Source: Alnus glutinosa (taxonomy: Eukaryota > Streptophyta > Magnoliopsida > Fagales > Betulaceae). Taken from it: a stretch of 64,000 nt of DNA. The stretch's first letter is position 1; each line of letters starts with the position of its first letter. The position numbers and the translations under genes were made by a program. A model generated the notes under the pieces. The model was not told the origin of the DNA. It searched no databases and saw nothing but the letters and a program-made list of their open reading frames with translations. Location: contig NC_084888.1 of the NCBI RefSeq assembly GCF_958979055.1, positions 9,099,501-9,163,500 of the forward strand, in the 5' to 3' direction. Positions 1-11,097 of this stretch are shown one piece after another.

Positions 1-1
1 T

Positions 2-3000
2 GTTGAGCTAGATACTGCGGTGGGAGGTTTAGTTTCTAATGTGGCTTTGAGTTCTGCTGCTGGTACAGAGTATCTCCGCACCTTATTATATATGAAGGAG
101 GTATGTATATATGACTTTTAATCGGAAGATATGTTTAAGCTTCTAGTGTATGCATGTATGACTCTTGTAAACCTTCATATTGATTCTGGTATTTCTCTTA
201 CAGGTGAATGATATACACAATATATTGAATGCCTGTATTGGATTGTGCCAGCGGAACACCCCTCGTTTGAACCCTGAGGAGTCAGAGACACTCTGGTTCA
301 GATTACTTGACTCGTAAGTTAAACATCAATCTTGCTTTTGCTTTCTTGCTTATGTTAGATCTTTCCATAGGTGTTTTTCATTGCAAGATCGTCAGATCAG
401 TATATAATCATCCATTATAGCAGTTTGTCTTATACTGATTACTTGATAGTCATGATGATATGATAGACATCCATTTGTAGGATATAATGGAGTAAATCTA
501 TACATGCACCTAAAAAAGAGCAGGATAATATGGCACTTTATGAGAAGCATATTCATTCCATGGTCCCGAGTCGTATTATGTTCGCTGAGTTTTTACATTC
601 ATGTTCTTTTGTTTCCTCTTATTAGAGGCACTTTTGTATACTTCATGTGTACTTGAGTTGCGCCCCTCTGCTCTTTTTATTGAATTTTATTACGTATAAA
701 AATAAAAAATAAAAAATAAATCATTCCATAACACCACGCATATTATTTTCTTTAATAACAAAAGATTGAGAAAAACTCACATTTTTTTTCGATGATCATA
801 TAGTTTTGGGGGACATAAAAGTTCTATAAACTGTTATTTTCTCTATTCCTGTGGTTCAATAGTGGCAGAAACTCTTATTAGGCTTTGGTTCCTCTCTCTT
901 GCTTACTGGATTTAATTGCTTTTCTCTTAATGCCTAAGCACTCGGTGTTACTCTTTCGTCATTATTATTATTATTATTTTTTTTCTGTTACTTCTTATGA
1001 GATGACTTTGTGCGTGTGTGCGGTTCATGCGATAGGTATGAAACACTAGCAAGTCACAGTTACCAATTTGGTTTTGCAATGTTTCTGGGGATTATAAAAA
1101 TTTCTGTAGCAATTGAAAAACACGATCAAATGACTGATATGCAAATATTTTTAATAGTAATATTAGATTACTTTTGTAGAGTTCCAATAACTTACATTAA
1201 AATGATAAATGGGAATCAATGTAATAATTTCTTATGAGTAGTTAATGCTGTCTAAGAAGGATAAATGTGATCTTATATGATTTAGTTGCATCTGAAATGG
1301 TGGCAATGAGCTGTAGTTCAAATGGCCCCTTCTCCCCCTCTAAAAATGGGGAGGAAGGTGAGTTGTGAATTCAAGGCCCATTGTGTGTGTATAACTTAAC
1401 TAATCAAGAAAAACAGGAGTTGGACATGAAATGGTGAAGCGGGTTCCATGCTTCAGGATAAGTTTAACTTCTATAAGATGATAAACTCTCATATTTTTTT
1501 ATTTGGTCAGAGCAGCGGTTCATTTCGATAGTTTCCTCTTGAAAACCAATAAACGATAGAGATAAACAAGGAAAGACCTGAATGTGTTATCAAGGCTCAG
1601 GTTATCATTATTTATGGAATGTTAAGCCTTTACTTGATCTTCAAAGAGAAACGGTGAAAAGAAATAGCCAGAAGTGTAGTTTCACTTGTTTGTTTTCACG
1701 CTAACAACTTTTCTGCTCTTTGAAAGTTGCTGTATATGTAATTTGTCTTAGGAGGAAGTTATTATATTCTGAAGAATTAAGATTCATACCTTTGCAATTT
1801 TGCTTCAGTGCTAGTTATTCACTCACATTCATTGCAGGTTTTGTGACCCTCTAATGGGTTCATATAGTGATGAAATGGTGTCTAGAGGAGAAAATCATGT
1901 TCAAATGCAACCTGAATCATCAGCCTTACAAGAGGATGAAGATGCAGGCATAGTTAAGTGGAGAATCTCAAAATCCCATAGAGGGGCTCATATCTTGAGG
2001 AAATTGTTCTCTCAGTTCATCAAAGATATTGTCGAGGGAATGATAGGATATGTTCGCCTTCCAACTATCATGTCCAAACTCCTCTCTGACAATGGCAGCC
2101 AGGAGTTTGGTGATTTTAAACTTACCATATTGGGCATGCTTGGAATATATGGCTTTGAAAGACGAATTCTGGTAATTTGTGTTTTGAGCTCATGATGTGC
2201 TTTAGTCGTAAGGTCTGGCTTATTTATCCTCGTGTTGCATGAATTCATGTATTACGGATGAGATATGATACATTTACAACTTCTGCACAATTCTAACAAC
2301 TTTTCTTTTTAAAAATCAATTATTGGATATGTAGGACCTACATGTAAGAAAACATATCCAATGGTTAATTTGAAAAAAAAGTTGTTGGAGTTGTATAGAA
2401 GTTGTAAACGTATTATTTCTCATTACGATTTACTTTTTGCATCTTTGTTAAGGTTTAACAATGCCAACAGGCATAAAGTTATAAAGGTTCTTCATGTGAA
2501 TTTTGAGTTGTTTAGTATGATTCTGTAAAGCAGTTTTAGTTTAAGATCCATGAATAAATTTGCATTCCACCTTTTTTGTGAATTTAGTGTCTCCTCATAG
2601 TTAATGCTATGAATTTGGAAGTCTTGTATCTAATTCTGACCAAGGGTTGGACGGGATGTTACACTTAGTATTTATGCTATGCAGAAGTAAGCAGCAAAGT
2701 TTGCATCAATGGGTCAGGTTTTAGATACAAGTAAAGCTAGCTTGTAGCCATGTTCATTCACCCTGGTCCTCAAATTAGTGACATTTTAACTCTACTGGAA
2801 TATCTAATTAACATTTGCATTTTCAATTCCTGACTTTCTTTTTCCTTAAGTTAGATGTAATGGTGTTTTAGTCAACTGTGATTATTATTTATTCCAAAGT
2901 GGTATTTTTCTTATTGATTTAAATTACTTATGTTGTTATTTTAGGATACTGCCAAATCCTTAATAGAGGATGATACATTCTATACCATGAGCTTACTCAA

Positions 3001-3795
3001 GAAGGGGGCCTCTCATGCATATGCACCCCGGAGTTTTATATGTTGTATATGTAATTGCCTGCTCATGAAGGACTCTTCTAGTTTTAGCATTCGAGTTTTT
3101 AATTGTGGCCATGCAACTCATCTCCAATGCGAAGTTCCAGAAAATGAAGCAGAAAGTAGAGGCACCTCATCTGGATGCCCAATTTGTATGCCGAAGAAGA
3201 AATCTCAGAAAGCGAAAAATAAATCGATTCTTCCAGAAAATGGTTTAGTGAGTAAATTGTCATCGAGACCCCAACAAACACGTGGAACTAATATTCTACA
3301 CCCGCATGAAAGTGATGCATCAGAGAATCCATATGGGCTTCACCCAATTTCACGGGTAAAACGTTATATTTTCTTATAGTTATCGTTTACCATTATCATT
3401 TCTGTTTCGCGGACTTTACAGACATTGAAAATTAATCAAAGGTGAACTGAATGCTGCAGTTTGAGATCTTGGCTAGTTTGCAGAAAGACCAGAGATTAGT
3501 CCAGATAGAAAACGTGCCTCAGTTGAGGCTTGCACCGCCAGCTGTTTATCATGAAAGAGTGAAGAAAGGAACGGATATTTTTACTGGAGAAAGTAGCAAT
3601 GGCCTTGCAAAAATAGAGAAACAAAGCAAAAACAGGCAACTGAGGGATCTAAGAGTAAAGGGATCATCTCGGTTCCCTTTAAAATCAAGTATATTCGGTG
3701 AGTTTTGTTCTTAATTCTAACATTCTTGTGATGCTGTTCAACTCTAACACATGGGAGACACTTCTTCAGGCAAACAGAAGACCAGCAAGCGGTAA
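2..3795 (+). CDS. VPS8: VPS8-like vacuolar sorting protein, C-terminal part (5' end outside window)
   Basis: This is the last 405 codons of a homologue of VPS8, the CORVET tethering subunit that acts with Rab5-type GTPases at endosomes on the way to the vacuole. Exons by frame and splice sites are 2-100, 204-313, 1838-2171, 2945-3355, 3460-3697 and 3770-3795, together 1218 nt in one frame. The early part is alpha-helical (LWFRLLDSFCDPLMGS region). Exon 4 codes a RING-like zinc finger: CICNC, then FNCGHATHLQC, then CPIC, so the Cys/His ligands are present. The end is basic (KQKTSKR). The N-terminal beta-propeller expected of the family would lie upstream of base 1. The 1.5-kb intron 314-1837 and the intron 2172-2944 hold no gene; the latter contains a MITE. 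Family assignment is by recognition of the conserved C-terminal region, without a search. Confidence 0.85.
2258..2424. repeat. MITE-like inverted repeat in VPS8 intron 3
   Basis: The two halves are imperfect reverse complements. The left arm has ATGAGATATGATACATTTAC and continues through an ACAACTTCTGCACAA-type stretch; the right arm ends with GTTGTAAACGTATTATTTCT. Arms are about 70 bp with a short AT-rich centre. It lies wholly inside an intron and should be removed by splicing. The superfamily is not clear. Confidence 0.6.
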
Positions 3796-4444
3796 TGCGA
3801 GCGTCGTGTATTAAATAGAGCACTAACAATACTGGAGATGATAAAAACCACGTTGGCAGAGTTTTTGACTTCTCTTTTTTCTTTCTTTCTTTTTTGTTGT
3901 TGTATATTTTCATATTTGATCTGTGTTGATATTATTAATTTTTGTAAGTAGAATAAATCGTATGTCGAACAATTGAAAGGTAATTATAATGAAATTGAAA
4001 TAGATTCAAACGGTTAATGAGGAATATTTTTTTTTTTTTTTTTTGAATTCCTGGTGTGTTCTTTTGGGATTGCAAAATCTGTAGATTTGTAGGAAAAATC
4101 AAATAAGTAGAAGCAATGGTGCCCCTGAGTGGGGGAGACTAGAGCTGTAGTAATAATGACCTATGAGATTAGACTAGTGTTAACGTGCGAGTGAGTTTAA
4201 TGAATTTGGGAAAGATGGAGGAGAAGAATGAATCTGAGAAGCATCGGAAATTGTAGAAGATGAAGATATCAATGAGGGGGGAATGGCTCATTTTGAACAA
4301 CAAAACAGCAATTGCAATGGCACCAAATGAGTAGAGAAAAGGAAAATAAAAGGGAGGGAAGGGTTAAAAGAAATCTACGAAAAAAGCAGGCAGAAAATTA
4401 GATAAAACTGACTCAGTCTGAAAATAAAATCTAAACATGGAAAG
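3796..4444. other. VPS8 3' flank, no gene seen
   Basis: AT-rich DNA with a T19 run near 4027. It holds the VPS8 3' UTR and downstream flank. No conserved coding frame, RNA gene or transposon termini were seen. Confidence 0.5.
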
Positions 4445-4449
4445 AAAAA
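4445..4449 (-). terminator. RNA polymerase III terminator of tRNA-Cys
   Basis: Read on the minus strand, five T residues directly follow the discriminator base of the tRNA, the usual oligo-T stop signal for polymerase III. Confidence 0.8.
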
Positions 4450-4521
4450 AGGGCCCTACCGGGTTCGAACCGGTGACCTCTTGATCTGCAGTCAAATGCT
4501 CTACCACTGAGCTAAGGACCC
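4450..4521 (-). tRNA. trnC-GCA: tRNA-Cys (anticodon GCA), nuclear
   Basis: The 72-nt minus-strand sequence folds as a standard cloverleaf. The acceptor stem pairs GGGTCCT with AGGGCCC (one G-U pair) and leaves U as discriminator. The D arm is TAGCTCAGTGGTAGA, the anticodon loop is CTGCAGA with GCA in the centre, and the T arm contains GGTTCGAACC. The internal A and B boxes are intact and there is no intron. A CAA trinucleotide lies a few bases upstream of the 5' end, a feature common at plant nuclear tRNA genes. No CCA is encoded, as expected for a nuclear gene. Confidence 0.97.
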
Positions 4522-5876
4522 AAGTTGGTGTTCATAGTTTATATTTATTTAATTAACAAACATTGCAGAGTTGATAGCGACCTCGATCCTATCTGGTGGC
4601 CCGGTGCCAAGCCTGAAACTTATCTCTGTCCACACGATCAAACCACGTTTTTCTTTCTTTTTCTTTTATATTGGTAAACAAATAATTGTCGATTTAAGAC
4701 CACTTCAAAATAAGTACTTAACTCCCAGAGAATAATTTAAAATGTTTACAAACAATCAATTACCTCTATCTTTTTCAGCCATTTGAAATTCAGCTATTCA
4801 GCTCTAGATATCAAAAAAGATTTTGTTGATTATGACGTCCACCAATATATTTGAACTCCTGGTATATATGAACAATGTATACATTAAAATCTAGATCAGA
4901 AATGAGGGTAAAAGGAAAAATTATGAAATCTTTCTCTAATGTATCAACTAGTTTAACTAAAGTAATTTTATTTTATTTTTTGGATAAAAACAGTGTTCAT
5001 AATTTGAAATACATGATTTATAACAATTTTCATATTATTGGTGGAGGTTTGAATTCCTCTCCTAATTCACTTAGTATTTTGGTGGATTAAGTCTAAGAAG
5101 TTTGACATATATAATTAAATAGGTCGGTTTAAGGTTGATTTATACAGTCAATTACTTACACTTCGATATGACTCGAACCCAACACACAATATTTAAGATT
5201 GACAATATTTGACACAACTCGCAAATTCAACATGAAATTAGCAAATTCGGGTTGATGGGTTTGACCCATTTAATTAAATACGTCGAGTTAAAGTTAACTT
5301 ATATAATCTTATATTCATGTTCAAAACAATTCAAACCCGACATGCGAACACAGTTTATCAACATGTTTATACAATGTAATTCTCCTATAGTTAGCTTGAC
5401 ATCCAAGGTTTCTCCTAATTATCAGAAAAATAAATAAATAAATAAAATAAAATAAAAATAAAATAAAATGTACAGCAAATCACAATTGACAAATGTTGTG
5501 CCGAGGCATACCTGGCTTCACAAAGCCACAGTTGGCAGTTGGGTAGGGCTTTGTTGGCTTCGCTAGTAGTAGTAACTCAGCCCAAGTTGGTTGGTTGGTT
5601 GGTTGGAGTTGGGTGGCTTACTGGCTTTCCCTTTCCCTTATGGTTTTTTTTTTTTTTTTTTTCATCTTCGAAAAAAATAAAACAAAAATCCTTCCCAACG
5701 CTCCAGGCGGTTATTTCCACACTTCCCTCCCTCGTTTCCTCCGCCCCCTTCGATCCTTCACTTCCCTTCTTATTCTTCTCCTCTCGCCCACTCTCTTCCC
5801 TCACTTTTTCCATCCGCTTCCCCTCCCTTTCTCTGCTCCCAAACAAATCCCAACTCGTAGCGGAAAGGAAACAATA
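4522..5876. other. Intergenic DNA between tRNA-Cys and PDH E1-alpha
   Basis: About 4522-5090 is AT-rich with no recognisable feature. A decayed repeat follows near 5095-5385. The last 350 bp (5530-5876) is rich in C/T tracts and is the likely promoter and 5' UTR of the PDH E1-alpha gene. The open frames here on both strands are low-complexity pyrimidine or purine readings. Confidence 0.5.
5095..5385. repeat. Degenerate repeat with ACCCG/CGGGT-type motifs, possibly hAT-related
   Basis: Contains scattered motifs such as GACTCGAACCCAACAC, TTCGGGTTGATGGGTTTGAC and AATTCAAACCCGACATGC, resembling the common dicot repeats built on CGGGTTGACCC-like words. No clean terminal repeats or target duplication could be defined. 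Confidence 0.35.
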
Positions 5877-8456
5877 ATGTCGTTCACGGCCACAACCAAG
5901 TTCGTGCAGCCCCTCCCTCTCCACACCACCTCCTCCTCCAGATCCAATGACCACAAGCCTTTCCTCGACCCTTTCAAACCCACCTCTTTTTTCGGATCCA
6001 CGCACAAGCTTCGGTTCACCTCTCTCGCCAAGTCCCATCAGGCTAACCTCCACCGTCGATCCACTGTGGTCGCCGTATCCGACGTCGTCAAGGAGAAGAA
6101 AGCCAAATCCAGCACCAATCTGGTGAGAATTCAATCCTGCAATCACATTAATGCAATCTGAGTGAAGGGAAATCATTTTTAAGTATTAGTTTTGAAGGGG
6201 TTCCGGCCGAGTTTTATTAGTATTCGCAGCTGAGAAAGCCCAATTGGAAGTATTTGTTTAACTAGGGGGAGACTGATTTCATATTTTGGAACCAAAAGGA
6301 CTAAGATCATGCTATTGAAGTTTCCTTTTTCTTTTTTCTTGCTTCTTTTTTTTTTTTTTTTTTTTTATAATTTTTTTTTGTTTTTGTTTTTGACTGACAC
6401 TGACTTGTGTCTTAACCTGGTAGTATTTGGGAAATTTTTGTAATCCATCGTTCACATTAGCTTTTAACAGGTAAATAGACTTAACGTATGAGTCGTTCTC
6501 TTTTACTGGAATGCCTTTTCGTGCAAGTATTTTCTGGTGAGACTAAAAAACTATATCTGATTTCCTTCTTTTGCTTAATTGGGTCTTCAGCTGATCACTA
6601 AAGAGGAAGGCTTGGTGCTCTATGAAGATATGGTATTGGGCAGAGCTTTTGAAGACATGTGTGCCCAGATGTATTACAGGGGCAAAATGTTTGGTTTCGT
6701 TCACCTCTACAATGGCCAAGAGGCCGTGTCAACTGGGTTTATCAAGCTTTTGAAGAAGGAAGATTCTGTGGTCAGTACATACCGCGATCACGTACATGCC
6801 CTGAGCAAAGGGGTCCCTGCTCGTGCTGTGATGAGTGAGCTCTTTGGAAAGACCACCGGATGTTGCCGAGGCCAGGGTGGTTCGATGCACATGTTCTCAA
6901 AAGAGCACAATGTACTTGGTGGGTTCGCCTTCATTGGTGAAGGGATTCCAGTGGCCACGGGTGCAGCATTCTCCAGCAAGTATAGGAGGGAGGTATTGCA
7001 AGAGGCAGATTGTGATCATGTGACAGTGGCATTTTTCGGAGATGGGACTTGTAACAATGGCCAGTTTTTTGAGTGTTTGAATATGGCGGCTTTGTGGAAA
7101 TTGCCGATTGTGTTTGTCGTGGAGAATAACCTATGGGCTATTGGGATGTCACATTTGAGGGCTACTTCGGATCCAGAGATTTGGAAGAAGGGGCCCGCAT
7201 TTGGGATGCCCGGTGTTCATGTTGATGGCATGGATGTTTTGAAAGTTAGGGATGTGGCAAAGGAGGCAATTGGAAGGGCTAGGAGAGGAGAAGGGCCGAC
7301 ATTGGTGGAATGTGAAACATATAGGTTTAGAGGACACTCATTGGCTGATCCTGATGAGCTTCGTGACCCTGGTGAGAATTTGACTATTGTTTTCCTCTTT
7401 TGCATATTTGCTTTCGCTTTTTGGTGAGTAACATATTTACTTTCAATTATTTTAGAAATGTGATTATGCTCTTTGCAAATTGTCCGTTTAAATAGCTTGT
7501 TTCAGTTATTGCCTCTTTTCCATTGTTTGACTTCTGTTTTTCTTAGTTTTTTTAGGTGGTTGAACCTATTCAAATGATGCCACCCCATCCTTGGTTGTAT
7601 GTGTCATTTTGTTGGAAATTAGCTATATTCTGATGTTAAATCACCTGTGTTGGATTACAGATGTAAAGATTTTTAGTGTGGCTGTTTAAATGCTAGGTGG
7701 AGAAGCTAGGTCTTTAGCTAGATGGGCTAGGCAGTTATTTACTGAATTACTTTGATAGAAGAAGCATGTCAAGTACAATTCTTTTTTTGGTCAAAAGTTA
7801 AGAGGACCAAGTTCTTTTATTCCTAGGGCATGAGCTGATATCATTACATTTTTGTTTTCTTGAAAGGAAGAAACCTTTGGAGTTGATGATAATATAGGCC
7901 CTGTGGCTTTTGCAGTCTTTTCTCTATTGCAATATATGTGACTGTAGACATACTTATTTGTTTGATTTTTTTTCATTTCCCAGAGAGAAAGTTCGGTTAG
8001 CAGGAGTTGCAGACTATTATAGTTATACTTTGAATCACTTTTGCATATTAGGCCTTTTGATTTCCAGAGTATATGTTATATATTAATATAAACTGGATGA
8101 GTACCCTGTGATGACCTCTAATTTCTTCTCTTTTGTGGTGATAAACGTTCACCTCAATTTGTGGTTCTATTTTGGCAGCTGAGAAGGCACGCTATGCTGC
8201 TAGAGATCCTCTCACAGCGTTGAAGAACTATATGTTTGAGAATAATTTAACCAGTGAAGCAGAGTTAAAGGCCATAGAGAAGAAGATAGATGAGGTGGTT
8301 GAGGAGGCTGTTGAGTTTGCAGATGAGAGCCCTCATCCAGGTCGCAGTCAGCTATTAGAGAATGTGTTTGCAGATCCAAAAGGTTTTGGAATTGGACCTG
8401 ATGGGCGATATAGATGTGAGGATCCCAAATTCACTGAAGGCACTGCTCATGTGTAG
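5877..8456 (+). CDS. PDH-E1 ALPHA: Pyruvate dehydrogenase E1 component subunit alpha, plastidial
   Basis: E1-alpha of the plastid pyruvate dehydrogenase complex, which with E1-beta decarboxylates pyruvate using thiamine diphosphate to supply acetyl-CoA for fatty acid synthesis. Exons 5877-6122, 6591-7371 and 8179-8456 join in frame to 434 residues, close to the usual plastid length. The first 70 or so residues are rich in Ser, Thr and basic residues, a plausible transit peptide. The thiamine diphosphate motif is clear: [12 protein letters not shown] followed by VVENN. The phosphorylation loop reads [17 protein letters not shown]: the serine that is phosphorylated in mitochondrial E1-alpha (in an MSDPG context) is alanine here, as known for the plastid form. 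The chosen start is the first ATG giving the transit peptide ([11 protein letters not shown]); an upstream overlapping frame is 5' UTR. Confidence 0.96.
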
Positions 8457-9017
8457 CCTTTCAAGGTTGGATGTCTAGCAAAATCTACTTGTGACTTTCA
8501 GTTCATTGATGCCGTGGTTTTTATTTTAACCTCTACTCAAACTTATGAAAATGTGTCAGCTTTTCTAATGTAAGCAGGATTTTCTCTTTAGGTTGCATTC
8601 TGTCCTCAATTTTGCGCAAGTTTTCTTGTTAGTTGGTTTTTTTTTTTTACCTGTACGAATTCTAAATGATGATAAAAGCTTCTGGAGCATTATTCCATGC
8701 GGACCAACCACATGGACCCAACTAGCTCTGAGTAACACATATTGGCACTTCTGGCTTATTCATAGTTTTATTTTATCCACATCCAACATCCCTACTAATA
8801 ATATTTGGCTCCACTAAAATTTTGCAGCATAAAAGTTGTCCAAACAGTTCCTATCCAGCAGAAGTTAATTTGTCTCTTAGGCCCCTTTCAAACGGTTGCC
8901 ACCTGTATTCTATCATTTACCTCACGAGACTCGTGGTATCGGATTCAATCTGAGTTTTCTGGCATTTAACTGTTTAACCAGGGCAGTGACAGATTGACAG
9001 ATGAATAGAGAAAATAT
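8457..9017. other. PDH E1-alpha 3' UTR and flank
   Basis: Follows the PDH stop. It contains T-rich stretches compatible with a 3' UTR and poly(A) region. No other gene or repeat was recognised before the TIR element that begins near 9018. Confidence 0.45.
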
Positions 9018-9652
9018 TAGGGAAAAGTTTATATACCTCTTTAAATTACCATTCAATTAATAATATTTTCCTAAATCTTAGATCGAGATAATGTCCTCTA
9101 AATTACAAAAAATTATTAATGTCATCATGATGGCAAAAAAAATACTCTTAATAAAAGTAAAATGAAAAAAAAAAACGTAAAAGATTAAAGACTTATAAAA
9201 AAAAAATGATGGAACATACAGTCGTTAAACTCGGCAATCCCCTCTAGCCGGCTTGGGGTGGCCGAACTATTCCAAATGACCATTTGGGAGGTGGTTCAAA
9301 TGGCCATTTTGAGTAGTTTGACCACTCTCAAATGGCTAATAAAAAAAATTTTAAAAAAATTGACAGGGTGACCAAACCACCCCTGGCCATTTGGGGGGTG
9401 GTTCGGCCACCCATGACCATTTTGGGGGTGGTCAAACTACGCAAAATGGCAGGAGGTGGTTCAGGCACCCGCTGTTCTAGCAGGTTTCTTGGGATTTTTT
9501 TTTTTTTTTTTTAATTATTGAACACTTTTTAGAATTATTTTTGTCTTTTTGTTGGCCTTAGAAGACATTGATAATTTTTGGTAGTCTTATAGGGGGCATA
9601 ATCAATTGGATGGCAGTTTGCTAGGAGAGTATGTGGATTTTTTTAAACAAAA
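9018..9652. mobile_element. Non-autonomous TIR element with GC-rich core
   Basis: The arms at about 9018-9130 and 9540-9652 are diverged reverse complements: the left has ACCATTCAATTAAT and GTCCTCTAAATTACAAAAA, the right read backwards has GCCATCCAATTGATTA and CCCCCTATAAGACTACCAAA. Between them is a GC-rich core (9230-9480) repeating words such as GGGTGGTTCGGCCACCC and ACCATTTTGGGGGTGG. No transposase is coded. Long arms suggest a Mutator-like derivative, but no target duplication was resolved. Confidence 0.55.
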
Positions 9653-9727
9653 TATTAATATTTGTAAGCCTTATGGTCATTTTTTTTTCCCTCTAAGTAC
9701 GTGGAAAAGGGGAAGGAGATAATTACA

Positions 9728-9985
9728 TCTAAGGCCATAATCGAGCCAAGCCGAGCCGAGCTATAGAATTTTAGGACCGGCTTGTTTACAAGCTAGGCTT
9801 GCGAGCCTTAATTGAGTTGGGTCGAGCTTTATATGAGCTAAGGTCGTAAGCCTTAATTGAGTTTCGTCAAGCAAGTCGGGTATATGTCACTTAATAATCG
9901 AGCGGGTTTCTACAGTCACAAACCAAGTTAGAATCGAATTTAAATGAACGAGTTTTCAAACAGACTGGTTCACTTGCAACCCTAA
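9728..9985. repeat. Repeat of the GAGCCGAGC family (hAT-like), copy 1
   Basis: Rich in GAGCCGAGC and CGAGCC words, ending near CAAACAGACTGGTTCACTTG. Its right half, including TATGTCACTTAATAATCGAG, closely matches 25360-25490, so the two belong to one family. A short AT repeat follows at about 9990-10013. Confidence 0.5.
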
Positions 9986-10497
9986 TTATATTAAATAATA
10001 TATATATATATATGGTTTGGCAGCCCAACAAATGCCCCAATACTCTCGGTAAGTGCTGAAAAAAATCTAAAATCTATTGAACTTCTATTATTTTTGCAAT
10101 CTCCTTTAAAGTTTAAAAACTCTCAGTTTAGTATATCGAACTTTTAATTTTAAATTGTTATAAAGGTGGTAACGACAAAATTCTATACCATCAAAATATG
10201 AAAAGCTCTCTTGAGCTTGTTGATGTCACTATAAACCATTACTCTGACATTTGTTTTCTTCTTTTATATGGAGTAAACTCTTTGGTACTTAAGTTTAATA
10301 GTGCAAAGCGGAGAGTTTCTTGTTACGGATAGTTTTGTGGATTTGGCAAGCTTTATTCCACATTTTGCGAACAACTCCAAATTGCAAATGGGTAGATTTG
10401 ACATCTCTGCTTTTTCTATGATGGAAATATTGACATTATCCTATTCCTTAATATGGACAAAGACAACACATTTTGTTTTTAAATGGTACATGGCATT

Positions 10498-10500
<3 letters not shown>

Positions 10501-10530
<30 letters not shown>
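10501..10530. repeat. (TA)n microsatellite
   Basis: Uninterrupted TA dinucleotides in intergenic DNA between PDH E1-alpha and COG4. Confidence 0.9.
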
Positions 10531-10532
<2 letters not shown>

Positions 10533-10593
10533 GGCAGATACCACATTGTTGCTTAAAAATCTGCATGCATTTTGAATTTTTTTTTTAAAAAAA

Positions 10594-10769
10594 AAAATGC
10601 TACACAAACTTTCAAGATTATTCCTTAACGTGATATTGAAAATTATCATTCGATTCAAAGAGAGATAAATCTAATAATAATTTATCCAAAATTTAATGGT
10701 GATCTTCAATGCTAAATAAGGAAGCAAGTATTTGAGAGTGTAAATTTAAAAGTTTGTGTAGCATTTCTT
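10594..10769. repeat. Short MITE with ATGCTACACAAACTTT termini
   Basis: The left end AAATGCTACACAAACTTTC and the right end AAAGTTTGTGTAGCATTT are near-perfect reverse complements about 175 bp apart, with AT-rich internal sequence and poly-A/T flanks. It is a typical small non-autonomous DNA transposon. It lies about 330 bp downstream of the COG4 stop. Confidence 0.65.
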
Positions 10770-11097
10770 TTTAAAAAAAATATAGTTATAATATAACCAT
10801 TTTGTTTAAAAAATAAAGAGAGAAAAATCCTTGGAAAATATAAATTAGAATTGTGCAAGGGTATTTTAAAAAATTTAGTTACAATATCATTCCATTCACC
10901 AACATATTTTAATGTACCAGACAAAGTAATACATGTTTAGTGTCAACCAAACTAAAGAATATGAATAACTATTCACTTTCTGTTTCCTCCATTTTCAGTA
11001 ATAACTATTTTTTTTTTAATAGAATAGACATTCCATTAGAATACCGCCCTAAGAATAAAAGAATATGAAGGGAGAGTGGGGGCTAGAGAGATGAGAA

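Noticed and set aside
5577-6176. 199-codon minus-strand frame across PDH exon 1 and its leader
   Set aside because: Antisense to a clear transit-peptide exon; composition follows the CT-rich leader.
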